The notes under the pieces: generated by a model
Database searches by the model: none
What the model saw: the letters and a program-made list of their open reading frames with translations, nothing else
Told to the model about the DNA's origin: nothing
Made by a program: the position numbers and the translations under genes
Assembly (NCBI GenBank): GCA_037974335.1
Contig: CM075760.1
Location: forward strand, 59,340,515 to 59,404,514
From: Prionace glauca
Lineage: Eukaryota > Chordata > Chondrichthyes > Carcharhiniformes > Carcharhinidae
Length of the DNA stretch: 64,000 nucleotides
Reading direction: 5' to 3'
In this document: piece after piece, positions 1 through 11,841 of the stretch
Layout: the number at the start of each line of letters is the position of its first letter
How positions within the stretch are numbered: the first letter of the stretch is position 1

Positions 1-410
1 AACACACACACACAAAGAGAGAAACACACACACACAAAGTGAGAATCACACACAGAGTGATAAACACATACACACACAGAGCAACACACACACACGCACA
101 CACAGGAACACACACAGTCACAAAGAGAGAAACACACACACCCAAAGAGAAAAACACACAAACAGAAAAAGAGAAACACACACACACACAAAGTGAGAAT
201 CATACACAGAGTGAGAAACACATACACGCACAGAGCAACCCACACGCAAACACACACACACACACAGGAACACACACAGAAACACACACAGTCACAAAGC
301 GAGAAATACACACACACCCAAAGAGAAAAACACACAAACAGAAAAAGAGAAACACACACACAAAGCGAGAACACACACAGAGCGAGAAACACACACATAC
401 ACAGAGCAAC
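1..410. repeat. CA/GA-rich simple repeat array
   Basis: Runs of ACACACAC alternate with short islands such as AAAGAGAGAAACACAC and AGAGCAACACAC. The open frames here only read out Thr-His or Cys-Val repeats and are not genes. The array ends sharply at the first base of a LINE fragment. Confidence 0.95.
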
Positions 411-961
411 TTTATAAGACCCTCGTCAGGCCTCATTTAGAGTATTGTGCGCAGTTCTGGTCGCCTCACTATAGGAAAGATGTAGAAGCTATTGAAAGGG
501 TACAGAGGAGATTTACAAGGATGTTGCCTGGACTGGGAGGCATGCCTTATGAAGTTAGGTTGAGGGAGCTGGGACTCTTTTCCCTGGAGAGACGAAGGTT
601 GAGAGGCGACCTGATAGAAGTTTATAAAATGTTGAGAGGAATAGATAGGGTGGACTCTCAGAGGGTATTTCCCCGGGTTGAAATGGTCGCTACGAGAGGA
701 CACAGATTTAAGGTGCGGGGAGGAAAGTACAGAGGTGATGTTGGGGTAAGTTTTTCACTCAGAGGGTGGTGAGTGAATGGAATCGGCTACCGTCAGTGGT
801 GGTGGAGGCGAACTCGCTGGGGTCTTTTAAAAGACTTCTAGATGAGTATATGGGGTTTAATGAGATTGACGATTATAGATAGGTCTGTAGGTTGGTGTGA
901 TTGGCGCAACTTGTGGGCCGAAGGGCCTGTTTGTGCTGTAGTGTTCTATGTTCTATGTTCT
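411..961 (+). mobile_element. CR1-like LINE, 3' end of ORF2 plus 3' tail (family A)
   Basis: The plus strand encodes the C-terminal part of a CR1-type non-LTR retrotransposon polyprotein, starting at [13 protein letters not shown] and running through [20 protein letters not shown] and RLRGDLIEVYKMLRG. This is the conserved region after the reverse transcriptase domain in CR1-clade elements. Compared with the copy at 13,125 a single base is missing near 745, which shifts the frame so the last third of the coding part is out of phase. The tail reads GGGCCGAAGGGCCTGTTTGT and ends in a tandem TTCTATG-type tail. The reverse transcriptase core is absent, so the copy is dead. Family level is inferred from the protein pattern. 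Confidence 0.85.
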
Positions 962-1120
962 AACACACACGCACAGAGCAACACACACGCACAGAGCAAC
1001 ACACACGCACACACAGAAACACACACACACACAGAGAAACACACACACACACACACAAAGCGAGAAACACACACACACACAAAGCGAGAAACACACACAC
1101 ACACAAAGCGAGAAACACAC
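962..1120. repeat. CA-rich array following LINE tail
   Basis: ACACACACGCACAGAGCA repeats then CACACAAAGCGAGAAA units. The same first ~35 bases follow the LINE tail at 13,688 and 20,551, with small changes at 22,058, so LINE tail and array were copied together. Confidence 0.9.
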
Positions 1121-3722
1121 ACACACACAGATACAGAGAGAGACACACACAGATATAGAGAGGGAGGGAGAGAGACAGATACAGAGAGAGAGAGACAGAT
1201 ACAGAGAGAGAGAGAGACACATGGGGAGAGATAGAGGGAGAGTCAGACAAACAGGAATACAGAGACACAGATACAGAGAGAGAGACACACACAGATACAG
1301 AGAGAGAGACACACACAGATACAGAGAGAGAGAGACACACAGATACAGAGAGAGAGAGAGAGACAGATACAGAGAGAGAGACACACACAGATACAGAGAG
1401 AGAGAGGCACACACAGATACAGAGAGAGAGACACACACAGATATAGAGAGAGAGAGGCACACACAGATATATATATAGAGAGAGAGACACAGATACAGAG
1501 AGAGACAGAGACAGAGAGAGATAGAGACACACAGATACAGAGAGAGAGAGACACAGATACAGAGAGAGAGAGACACACAGAGATACAGAGAGAGATAGAG
1601 ACACACAGATACAGAGAGAGAGAGAGAAACACACAGATAGAGAGAGAGGGAGACACACAGATACAGAGAGAGACACACACACAGATACAGAGAGAGAGAC
1701 ACACATACACAGACACAGAGAGAGAGAGACACACACAGATACAGAGAGAGAGACAAATACACAGATATATATAGAGAGAGAGACACACAGATACAGAGAG
1801 AGAGAGAAATACACAGATATATATATAGAGAGAGACACACAGATACAGAGAGAGAGGGAGACACAGGGGGAGAGAGAGAGGGAGAGTCAGACAAACAGAA
1901 ATGCAGAGACACAGATACAGAGAGAGACACACACAGATATATATATAGAGAGAGAGACAAAGATACAGAGAGAGAGAGACAGAGACAGAGAGAGATAGAG
2001 ACACACAGATACAGAGAGAGAGATAGACACACAGATACAGAGAGAGAGACACATAGATACAGAGAGAGAGAGACACAGATACAGAGAGAGAGACACACAG
2101 ATAGAGAGAGAGACACACAGATATAGAGAGAGAGAGACACACACAGATACAGAGAGAGACACACACACAGATACAGAGAGAGAGACACACAGATACAGAG
2201 AGAGAGACACACACAGATACAGAGAGAGAGAGACACACACAGATACAGAGAGAGACACACACACAGATACAGAGAGAGAGAGACACACACAGATAAAGAG
2301 AGAGAGGCACACACAGATAAAGAGAGAGAGAGAGACACAAAGATACAGAGAGAGAGAAACACACAGATACAGAGAGAGAGAGAGACACTCAGATACAGAG
2401 AGAGAGACACACACAGATACAGAGAGAGAGAGACACACACAGATACAGAGAGAGAGACACACACAGATACAGAGAGAGAGAGAGACACACAGATACAGAG
2501 AGAGAGACACACACAGATACAGAGAGAGAGAGACACACACAGATACAGAGAGAGAGAGATAGACACAGATACAGATACAGAGAGAGAGACACACACAGAT
2601 ACAGAGAGAGAGAGAGACACTCAGATACAGAGAGAGACACACAAACAGATACAGAGAGAGAGAGACACACACAGATACAGAGAGAGAGAGACACACAGAT
2701 ACAGAGAGAGAGAGAGACACTCACAGATACAGAGAGAGAGAGACACACACAGATACAGAGAGAGAGACAAATACACAGATATATATATAGAGAGAGACAC
2801 ACAGATACAGAGAGAGAGGGAGACACAGGGGGAGAGAGAGAGGGAGAGTCAGACAAACAGAAATACAGAGACACAGATACAGAGAGAGACACACACAGAT
2901 ACATAGAGAGAGAGAGAAACACAGATACAGAGAGAGAGAGACAGAGACAGAGAGAGATAGGGACACACAGATACAGAGAGAGAGAGAGACAGATACAGAG
3001 AGAGAGAGAGACACACAGATACAGAGAGAGACACACACAGATACAGAGAGAGAGAGAGAGACAGATACAGAGAGAGAGACACACAGATAGAGAGAGACAC
3101 ACACAGATATAGAGAGAGAGAGACAGATACAGAGAGAGAGACACACACAGATACAGAGAGAGAGAGACACACACAGATACAGAGAGAGAGACATACACAG
3201 ATACAGAGAGAGAGACACACACAGATACAGAGAGAGAGACACACACTGATACAGAGAGAGAGAGACACACACTGATACAGAGAGAGAGACACACACACAG
3301 ATACAGAGAGAGAGACACACACAGATACAGAGAGAGAGAGAGACACAGATACAGAGAGAGAGACACACACAGATACAGAGAGAGAGAGACACTCAGATAC
3401 AGAGAGAGAGAGACACACACAGATACAGAGAGAGAGACACACACAGATACAGGGAGAGAGAGACACACACAGATACAGAGAGAGAGAGAGACACACACAG
3501 ACACAGAGAGAGAGACACACACAGATACAGAGAGAGACACACACAGATACAGAGAGAGAGAGAGACACACAGATACAGAGAGAGAGACACACACAGATAC
3601 AGAGAGAGAGAGAGACACTCAGATACAGAGAGAGAGACACACACAGATACAGAGAGAGAGACACTCACAGATACAGAGAGAGAGAGACACACATAGATAC
3701 AGAGAGATAGACACACACAGAT
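1121..3722. repeat. GATACAGAGAGAGAGACACACA minisatellite array
   Basis: About 2.6 kb of a 20-24-bp unit: GATACAG, a GA run of variable length, then a CA run. A distinctive island (GGGGGAGAGAGAGAGGGAG followed by AGTCAGACAAACAGAAAT) recurs near 1,865 and 2,825 and in diverged form near 1,220, giving a higher-order period of about 960 bp. Long [10 protein letters not shown] frames on the minus strand are artefacts of this repeat. Confidence 0.93.
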
Positions 3723-3730
3723 ATCTGTGT
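3715..3730. repeat. Perfect 16-bp palindrome at strand switch
   Basis: ACACAGATATCTGTGT is its own reverse complement. It marks the exact base where the CA/GA-strand array turns into its TG/TC complement, so the two arrays form opposing arms of a potential hairpin. Confidence 0.9.
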
Positions 3731-3854
3731 TTCTCTCTTTGTATGTGTCTGTGAGTGTGTGTTTCTCTCTTTGTATGTGTGTGTGTTTCTCTCTTTGTGT
3801 GTGTGTGTTTCTCTCTTTGTGTGTGTGTGTTTTTCTCTTTGTGTGTGTGTGTGC
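3731..3854. repeat. TG/TC-rich simple repeat
   Basis: Units of TTTCTCTCTTTGTGTGTGTG, the reverse complement of the CACAAAGAGAGAAA motif found on the other side of the palindrome. Confidence 0.93.
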
Positions 3855-4185
3855 GCGAAGGGCTAGATGGCCTACTCCTGCTCCTATTTCTTATGGTCTT
3901 GTGTACACAGCTCCAGGGACCTGGGTTCGATTCCCAGCTTGGGTCACTCTCTGTGCGGAGTCTGTATGTTCTCCCCGTGTCTGGGTGGGTTTCCTCCGGG
4001 TGCTCCGGTTTCCTCCCACAATCTGAAAGATGTGCTGGTTAGGGTGTATTGACTGTGCTAAATTCTCCCTCAGTGTAACCCGAACAGGCGCCGGAGTGTG
4101 GGGACTGTGGGATTTTCACAGTAACTTTATTCCAGTGTTAATGTGAACCTACTTGTGACACTAACAAAATAAACTTTATAGAAAA
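3855..4185 (+). mobile_element. LINE-tail / HE1-like tRNA-derived SINE composite, copy 1
   Basis: Bases 3,855-3,905 match the 3' end of the family-B CR1-like LINE (GGCCTACTCCTGCTCCTATT). From about 3,906 follows a tRNA-derived SINE: the box-B-like GGTTCGATTCC near 3,925, then the central GGGTTTCCTCCGGGTGCTCC block, and the 3' end TTTCACAGTAACTTTATTCC with AATAAACTTTA. The tRNA-like 5' part with box A is missing. I associate this sequence with the HE1 family of sharks, from memory and not from a search. The same composite occurs at 7,064, 16,864 and 24,016. Confidence 0.75.
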
Positions 4186-4825
4186 GAAACTTTCTATCTT
4201 TGATAGAGAGGTTCAGGTGATTCCATTCCATATCTTCCTGCGTTGGGGGAATGGGAATTATCTTTACATTTACAAGGATATGCGGAGGGAGATGTTTGAA
4301 TGGAGATTCAGCTTTTTGGGTGATTAAAGTGTCAATTTGTTTCCAGAAGCTGTTTACAGGGATTGTCCCGAGAGATTGAATTGTTTCAGTAATGTCTACG
4401 TCTCCAATACTTCAGACAGAGGAAGGTAGCAATATACAAAAGGAAAGATTGGGGGAATCACTACATTGAATGTGTGAGGTCTCATCACTCTCTGTCTGCT
4501 TTGGGTTTGTAATCTTTACATTTTTAAACACTGAAACTTCTTGTCCTTGTTGGGAATCTCACTGCGGTTTGAGAAAAGCAAACATTGATCCCACACAAAA
4601 CCCCCCCCCCAACACAGGACTGAGCAGAGAGTGTGAAATGGAACTGCTGTCAGAGTGGGTTATTTTTATAGATGGATAAGAAAAATGTTTCCATTTTCAA
4701 ACCTTTCTCCTGTTTCTGTAGCGTTTCGGGCTCCCCTGTGTCCCTGTCTCTCCATCTCTGGGGTCATTTAGTATGGACAATCCCCCCAACCTTCACAACT
4801 TGGGACATTAAGGGGCAATTTCGGA
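4186..4825. repeat. ~640-bp low-copy block, copy 1
   Basis: Not a simple repeat. Starts GAAAAGAAACTTTCTATC and ends with a SINE-like piece (ACATTAAGGGGCAATTTC). Near-identical blocks follow the SINE composite at 7,389, 17,189 and 24,341, so it was amplified as one unit with the SINE. It contains a run of C and no open frame with recognisable protein similarity. No gene is seen. Confidence 0.8.
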
Positions 4826-6018
4826 ATACAGAGACACACAGGTACAGAGAGAGAGAGACACACACAGAGATAGAGAGAGAGACAGACACACACTGATACA
4901 GAGAGAGAGACAGACACACACTGATACAGAGAGAGAGAGACACACACAGATACAGAGAGAGAGACACACACTGATACAGAGAGAGAGACAGACACACACT
5001 GATACAGAGAGAGAGACAGACACACACTGATACAGAGAGAGAGAGACACACACAGATACAGAGAGAGAGACACACACACTGATACAGAGAGAGAGACAGA
5101 CACACACTGATACAGAGAGAGAGACAGTCACACTGATACAGAGAGAGAGAGACACACACAGATACAGAGAGAGAGACACACACTGATACAGAGAGAGAGA
5201 GAGACAGAGAGACACAAAGATACAGAGAGAGACACAGATACAGATAGAGAGAGAGACACAGATACAGAGTGAGAGAGAGAGACACACACACACAAAGATA
5301 TAGAGAGAGAGAGACACACAGATACAGAGAGAGAGAGAGACACACACACACAAAGATACAGAGAGAGACAGAGACACAAACACACAAAGATACAGAGAGA
5401 GAAAGTCAGAGAGACACAGATTCAGAGAGAGAGAGAGACCACACACACAAAGATACAGAGAGAGACATAGATACAGAGTGACACACACAAAGAGAGAAAA
5501 ACACATGCTCGCAAAGTGAGAAACACACACACGCACAAAGCGAGAAACACACACACACACAAAGACAGAAACACACACAAAGGGAGAAACATACACACAA
5601 GCGCAAAGAGAGAAACACACACACACAGAAACACACACAAAAGAGAGAAACACACAGACACCCAAAGAGAAACACACACACACACAAAGTGAGAAACACA
5701 CACACAAAGTGAGAAACACACACACACACAAAGCGAGAAACACAGACACACACAAAGCGAGAAAAACACATGCTCGCAAAGTGAGAAACACACACACGCA
5801 CAAAGCGAGAAACACACACACGCACAAAGCGAGAAACACACACACGCACAAAGCGAGAAACACACACACACACAAAGCGAGAAACACACACGCACACAGG
5901 AAAACACAGTCACAAAGAGAGAAACACACACAAACAAAGAGAAAAACACACACACAAAAAGAGAAAAACACAAACACACGCACACACACACACACAAAGC
6001 GAGAAACAAATAGTAGAG
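4826..6018. repeat. GATACAG/CACA then AAAGAGAGAAACAC simple repeat array
   Basis: The first ~640 bases are GATACAGAGAGAGAGACA units, with CACTGATACAG variants. The rest is ACACACAAAGCGAGAAACAC units. No genes; all frames are repeat translations. Confidence 0.93.
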
Positions 6019-6177
6019 AGTATCCCTCTCTACTATTACCTCTGGCAGCTTGTTCCAGACACTCACCACCCTGTGTGTGAAAAAATTGCCCCTCTGGACA
6101 CTTTTATATCTCTCCCCTCTCACCTTAAACCTTTGCCCTCTAGTTTTAGACTCCCCTACCTTTGGGACAAGATATTG
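6019..6177 (-). mobile_element. CR1-like LINE C-terminal fragment (family C)
   Basis: The minus strand encodes [20 protein letters not shown] preceded by a PKVGESK...VRGERYK stretch, the extreme C-terminus typical of CR1-like ORF2 proteins. Only about 160 bp survive. It sits between a CA-strand array and a TG-strand array. Confidence 0.75.
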
Positions 6178-7063
6178 ACGTGTGTGTGTGTTTCCCTCTT
6201 TGTGAGTGTGTGTGTTTCTCTTTGTGTGTGTGTATTTCTCTGTATTTGTGTGTGTGTTTCTTGGTGTGTGTGTTTCTCTCTGTGTTTCCGTGTGTGTGTG
6301 TTTGTTTCTCTCTTTGTGTGCATGTTTGTTTCTGTGTCCGTGTTTCTCTTGGTGTGTTTCTGTGTGTCTGTGTGTGTTTCTCTCTTTCTGTGTGTGTGTT
6401 TCTCTCTTTGTATATGCACGTGTTTCAGTGTGTCTATGTGTGTATGTTTCTCTCTTTGTGTGTTTCTGTGTGTGTGTGTGTTTCTCTTTCTCTCACTCTC
6501 TGTTTCTGTGTGTGTGTTTTTCTGTGTGTGTGTGTTTGTGCTTCTCTGTGTTTCTGTGTGTGTGTGTGCATTTTCTCCTTGTGTATCTGTGTTTCTCTCT
6601 TTGTGTGTGTGTGGTTTCCTTTTGTGTAGCTGTGTTTCTCTCTTTGTGTATATGTTTATCTCTCTCTCGCTCTCTGTGTTTGTATGTGTGTGTATATGTG
6701 TGTTTGTGCTTCTGTCTTTGTGTGTGTGTTTCAGTGTGTACGTTTCAGTGTGTGTGTGTTTGTTTCTGTGTGTGTGTGTGTTTCCCTCTTTGTGTATGTG
6801 TGTGTGTTTCTGTGTGTGGGTGTGTTTCTCTGTCTGTGTGTGTGTTTCTCTCTTTGTGTGTGTGTGTTTCTCTCTTTGTGTGTGTGTGTGTTTCTCTCTT
6901 TGTGTGTGTATTTCTCTTCGTGTGTGTGTGCGCTTCTCTCTTTGTGTGTGTGTTTCTGTGTGTGTGTGTTGCTGTGTGTGTGATTCTCTCGTGTGTGTTT
7001 TTTCTCCCTTTGTGTGTGTGTGTTTCTGTGTGGGTGTATTTCTTTCTTTGTCTGGTGTGTGTG
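6178..7063. repeat. TG/TC simple repeat array
   Basis: TTTCTCTCTTTGTGTGTG units and variants. This is the complement strand of the array preceding 6,018. No genes. Confidence 0.93.
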
Positions 7064-7388
7064 CACGAAGGGCTAGATGGCCTACTCCTGCTCCTATTTC
7101 TTATGGTCTTATGTACACAGCTCCAGGGACCTGGGTTCGATTCCCAGCTTGGGTCACTCTCTGTGTGGAGTCTGTATGTTCTCCCCGTGTCTGGGTGGGT
7201 TTCCTCCGGGTGCTCCGGTTTCCTCCCACAATCTGAAAGATGTGCTGGTTAGGGTGTACTGACCCTGCTAAATTCTCCCTCAGTGTAACCCGAACAGGCG
7301 CCGGAGTGTGGGGACGAGGGGATTTTCACAGTAACTTTATTCCAGTGTTAATGTGAACCTACTTGTGACACTAATAAATAAACTTTAT
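7064..7388 (+). mobile_element. LINE-tail / HE1-like SINE composite, copy 2
   Basis: Same arrangement as at 3,855: family-B LINE tail, box-B-like GGTTCGATTCC, central GGGTTTCCTCCGGGTGCTCC block, and 3' end AATAAATAAACTTTATAG. It differs by scattered substitutions only. Confidence 0.75.
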
Positions 7389-8036
7389 AGAAAAGAAACT
7401 TTCTATCTTTGATAGAGAGGTTCAGGTGATTCCATTCCATTTCTTCCTGCTTTGGGGAAATGGGAATTATCTTTACATTTACAAGGATATGGGGAGGGAG
7501 ATGTTTGAATGGAGATTCAGCTTTTTGGGTGATTAAAGTGTTAATTTGTTTCCAGAAGCTGTTTACAGGGATTGTCCCGAGAGATTGAATTATTTCAGTC
7601 ATGTCTACGTCTCCAATACTTCAGACAGAGGAAGGTAGCAATATACAAAAGGAAAGATTGGGGGAATCACTACATTGAAGGTGTGAGGTCTCATCACTCT
7701 CTATCTGCTTTGGGTTTGTAATCTTTACATTTTTAAACACTGAAACCTCTTGTCCTTGTTGGGAATCTCACTGCGGTTTGAGAAAAGCAAACACTGATCC
7801 CACACAAAACCCCCCCCCCAACACAGGACTGAGCAGAGAGTGTGAAATGGAACTGCTGTCAGAGTGGGTTATTTTTATAGATGGATAAGAAACATTCCTC
7901 CATTTTCAAACCTTTCTCCTGTTTCTGTAGCGTTTCGGGCTCCCCTGTGTCCCTGTCTCTCCATCTCTGGGGCAATTTAGCATGGACAATCCCCCCAACC
8001 TTCACAACTTGGGACATTAAGGGGCAATTTCGGAAT
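7389..8036. repeat. ~650-bp low-copy block, copy 2
   Basis: Near-identical to 4,186-4,825, including the poly-C run and the closing ATTAAGGGGCAATTTCGG. No gene recognised. Confidence 0.8.
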
Positions 8037-9094
8037 ACAGAGACACACAGATACAGAGAGAGAGAGACACAGATGCTGATACAGAGAGAGAGAGAGAGAG
8101 ACAGATAGACACACAGATACAGAGAGAGAGAGAAAGACACAGATACAGAGAGAGACAGAGAGACACAAAGATACAGAGAGAGAGAGACACAGATACCGAT
8201 AGAGAGAGAGACACACAGATACAGATACTGAGAGAGAGAGACACACACACACACACAAAGATACAGAGAGAGAGAGAGAGAGAGACAGAGACACACACAC
8301 ACACAAAGATACAGAGAGAGAGAGAGAGACAGTGACACACACACACAAAGATACAGAGAGAGAGAGAGTCAGAGAGACACACATACAGAGAGAGAGAGAG
8401 AAACCACACACAAAAAGATACAGAGAGAGAGACACAGATACAGAGTGACACAAATATACAGACAGAAAGAGAGAAACACAGGGAGAAATACAGTGACAGA
8501 CACACAGACGTGGAAATAGAGAGACTCAGAGAAATACAGAGAGGGACACACAGATACAGAGACTCAGCGATACAGAGATAGAGACAAACAGGTACAGAGA
8601 GACAGAGAAAAAATCCAGAGAGGGACACATATATAAAGAAACACACAGATACGGAGAGACACAGATACAGACTGACAAAGAGAGAGACACACACACAGAC
8701 AGAGAGAGAGACACACACAACAGAGTGAGAGAGAGACACAGACACGGATACAGTGAGAGAGAGACAGACAGATACAGAGAGAGAGACACAGACAGATACA
8801 GAGAGAGAGACACACACAGATACAGAGAGAGAGACACACACAGACACAAAGAGAGAGAGAGACAGATGCTGAGAGTGAGACAGATACAGAGAGAGAGAGA
8901 GAGAGAGACGCACAGATACGGAGTGAAAGGGGGAGACACAGATACAGACAGAGAGACACCGATAGAGAGAGAGAGAGCGACAGACAGAGAGAGATAGAGA
9001 GACGCAGATACAGAGAGAGAGACACACACAGATACAGAGAGAGAGAGAGACACTCAGATACGGAGTGAAAGGGGGAGACACAGATACAGACAGA
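8037..9094. repeat. GATACAGAGAGAG / CACA array
   Basis: Purine-rich minisatellite of GATACAG, GA-run and CA-run modules. From about 8,729 onward it is repeated at an offset of 1,800 bp. Confidence 0.93.
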
Positions 9095-10041
9095 GAACAT
9101 AAGAACATAAGAACATAAGAAATAGGAGCAGGAGTAGGCCATCTGGCCCTTCGAGCCTGCTCCGCCATTCAATAAGATCATGGCTGATCTGTCGTGGCTC
9201 AGCTCCACCTTCCTGCCCTCTCCCCATAACCCTTAATCCCTTCTCTTATCAAAAACCCATCAACCCGTTTCTTAAAAATATTTAGCGAGGCAGCCTCCAC
9301 CACTTCAACGGGCAGAGAATTCCAGAGATTCACCACCCTTTGAGTGAAGAAGTTCCTCCTCAACTCTGTTCTAAACCGCCTCCCCTTTATCTTGAGGCTG
9401 TGCCCCCTAGTCCTACTGTCTTTTTTGAGCGGGAAGAGTCTCTCCACCTCTATCCTATCCATCCCATTCATCATCTTATACGTCTCAATGAGATCTCCCC
9501 TCATTCTTCTAAACTCTAACGAGTACAAGCCTAGTTTATTCAGCCTCTCCTCATAGCTCAACCCCCTCAACTCCGGTATCAGCCGAGTAAACCTCCTCTG
9601 CACTCCCTCCAGGGCCAAAATATCCTTGCGCAGGTGCGGCGCCCAAAACTGCACACAGTACTCCAGCTGCGGCCTCACCAATGCCCTATACAGCTGTAGC
9701 AAGACCTCCCTACTTTTATATTCAATCCCCCTCGCTATGAAGGCCAGCATCCCATTCGCCTTCCTGACCACCTGCTGCACCTGCAAGCTGGGTTTTTGCG
9801 ACTCATGCACAAGGACCCCGAGGTCCCTCTGCACCGTCGCCTGCTGCAGTTTTTCGCCCCGTAAGTAATAGTCCTTCCTACCATTCCTCCTACCAAAGTG
9901 GACCACCTCACACTTGCCAACATTAAATTCCATTTGCCATTTCCTGGCCCATTCGCCCAGCCTATCTAGATCCTTCTGCAGACTCTCCACACCCTCCTCA
10001 CAATTTGTCTTTCCCCCAATCTTGGTGTCATCAGCAAAAGA
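9095..10041 (-). mobile_element. CR1-like LINE, RT C-terminal part to 3' end (family B), copy 1
   Basis: The minus strand opens with FADDTKIGG, the catalytic ADD motif of a non-LTR reverse transcriptase, then continues through the thumb and C-terminal region ([60 protein letters not shown]) and ends VDGFLIREGIKGYGERAGRW. The frame is open for about 300 codons. The 3' tail is a repeated CTTATGTTCTTATGTTC sequence at 9,095-9,120. The N-terminal RT fingers/palm and any endonuclease are missing, and the 5' break joins directly to a GATA/GAGA array, so it cannot move on its own. Confidence 0.88.
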
Positions 10042-10894
10042 GATAGAGAGACTCAGATACAGAGAGAGAAACAGATAAACAAAGAGACAGAGAGAGAGAG
10101 AGACACACACACACACACACACAGAGATACCCACCCAGAGAGAGAGAAAGAGACAGAGTGAGACACAGAGAGTGAAAGAGAGAGATGCAGAGAGAGAGTG
10201 TCACACATAGACAGACAGAGAGAGACAGACAGAGAGACAGAGAGAGAGAGACAGGGAGAGACAGACAGAGAGAAAGAGAGAGACACACACAGATACAGAG
10301 AGATGGAGACATACAGATAGAGTGAGAGACACACTGATACAAAGAGAGAGACAGGCACAGATACAGAGAGAGACACACACAGATACAGAGAGACAGAGAC
10401 ACACAGATACAGACAGAGACACACAGATACAGAGAGAGAGGGATAGAGTGATACAAAGAGAGAGACACACAGATGCAGAGAGAGATAGACACAACAGATA
10501 CAGACAGAGAGACATACAGATAGACTGAGAGAGAGACACAGACACGGATACAGTGAGAGAGAGAGACAGACAGATACAGAGAGAGAGACACAGACAGATA
10601 CAGAGAGAGAGACACACACAGATACAGAGAGAGAGACACACACAGACACAAAGAGAGAGAGAGACAGATGCTGAGAGTGAGACAGATACAGAGAGAGAGA
10701 GAGAGAGACGCACAGATACGGAGTGAAAGGGGGAGACACAGATACAGACAGAGAGACACCGATAGAGAGAGAGAGAGCGACAGACAGAGAGAGATAGAGA
10801 GACGCAGATACAGAGAGAGAGACACACACAGATACAGAGAGAGAGAGAGACACTCAGATACGGAGTGAAAGGGGGAGACACAGATACAGACAGA
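10042..10894. repeat. GAGACAGAGA / GATACAG array
   Basis: Purine-rich simple repeat between the two family-B LINE copies; a diverged version follows the second copy. No genes. Confidence 0.92.
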
Positions 10895-11841
10895 GAACAT
10901 AAGAACATAAGAACATAAGAAATAGGAGCAGGAGTAGGCCATCTGGCCCTTCGAGCCTGCCCCGCCATTCAATAAGATCATGGCTGATCTGTCGTGACTC
11001 AGCTCCACCTTCCTGCCCTCTCCCCATAACCCTTAATCCCTTCTCTTATCAAAAACCCATCAACCCGTTTCTTAAAAATATTTAGCGAGGCAGCCTCCAC
11101 CACTTCAACGGGCAGAGAATTCCAGAGATTCACCACCCTTTGAGTGAAGAAGTTCCTCCTCAACTCTGTTCTAAACCGCCCCCCCTTTATCTTGAGGCTG
11201 TGCCCCCTAGTCCTACTGTCTTTTTTGAGCGGGAAGAGTCTCTCCACCTCTATCCTATCCATCCCATTCATCATCTTATACGTCTCAATGAGATCTCCCC
11301 TCATTCTTCTAAACTCTAACGAGTACAAGCCTAGTTTATTCAGCCTCTCCTCATAGCTCAATCACCTCAACTCCGGTATCAGCCGAGTAAACCTCCTCTG
11401 CACTCCCTCCAGGGCCAAAATATCCTTGTGCAGGTGCGGCGCCCAAAACTGCACACAGTACTCCAGCTGCGGCCTCACCAATGCCCTATACAGCCGCAGC
11501 AAGACCTCCCTACTTTTATATTCAATCCCCTTCGCTATGAAGGCCAGCATCCCATTCGCCTTCCTGACCACCTGCTGCACCTGCAAGCTGGGTTTTTGCG
11601 ACTCATGCACAAGGACCCCGAGGTCCCTCTGCACCGTCGCCTGCTGCAGTTTTTCGCCACGTAAGTAATAGTCCTTCCTCCCATTCCTCCTACCAAAGTG
11701 GACCACCTCACACTTGCCAACATTAAATTCCATTTGCCATTTCCTGGCCCATTCGCCCAGCCTATCTAGATCCTTCTGCAGACTCTCCACACCCTCCTCA
11801 CAATTTGCCTTTCCACCAATCTTGGTGTCATCAGCAAAAGA
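10895..11841 (-). mobile_element. CR1-like LINE (family B), copy 2
   Basis: Same extent, same break points and the same flanking array as 9,095-10,041, at an offset of 1,800 bp. In this copy a change near 11,362 interrupts the frame, so the coding part reads as two pieces (FADDTKIGGK... to LIPELR, then MSYEERLNKLG... to the end). Identical break points show tandem duplication, not a second insertion. Confidence 0.88.

Noticed and set aside
953-2620. A 555-codon minus-strand frame ([10 protein letters not shown]) and many similar frames up to 30 kb
   Set aside because: Pure translation of GATACAG/GAGA/CACA repeats; all three frames on both strands stay open for the same reason.
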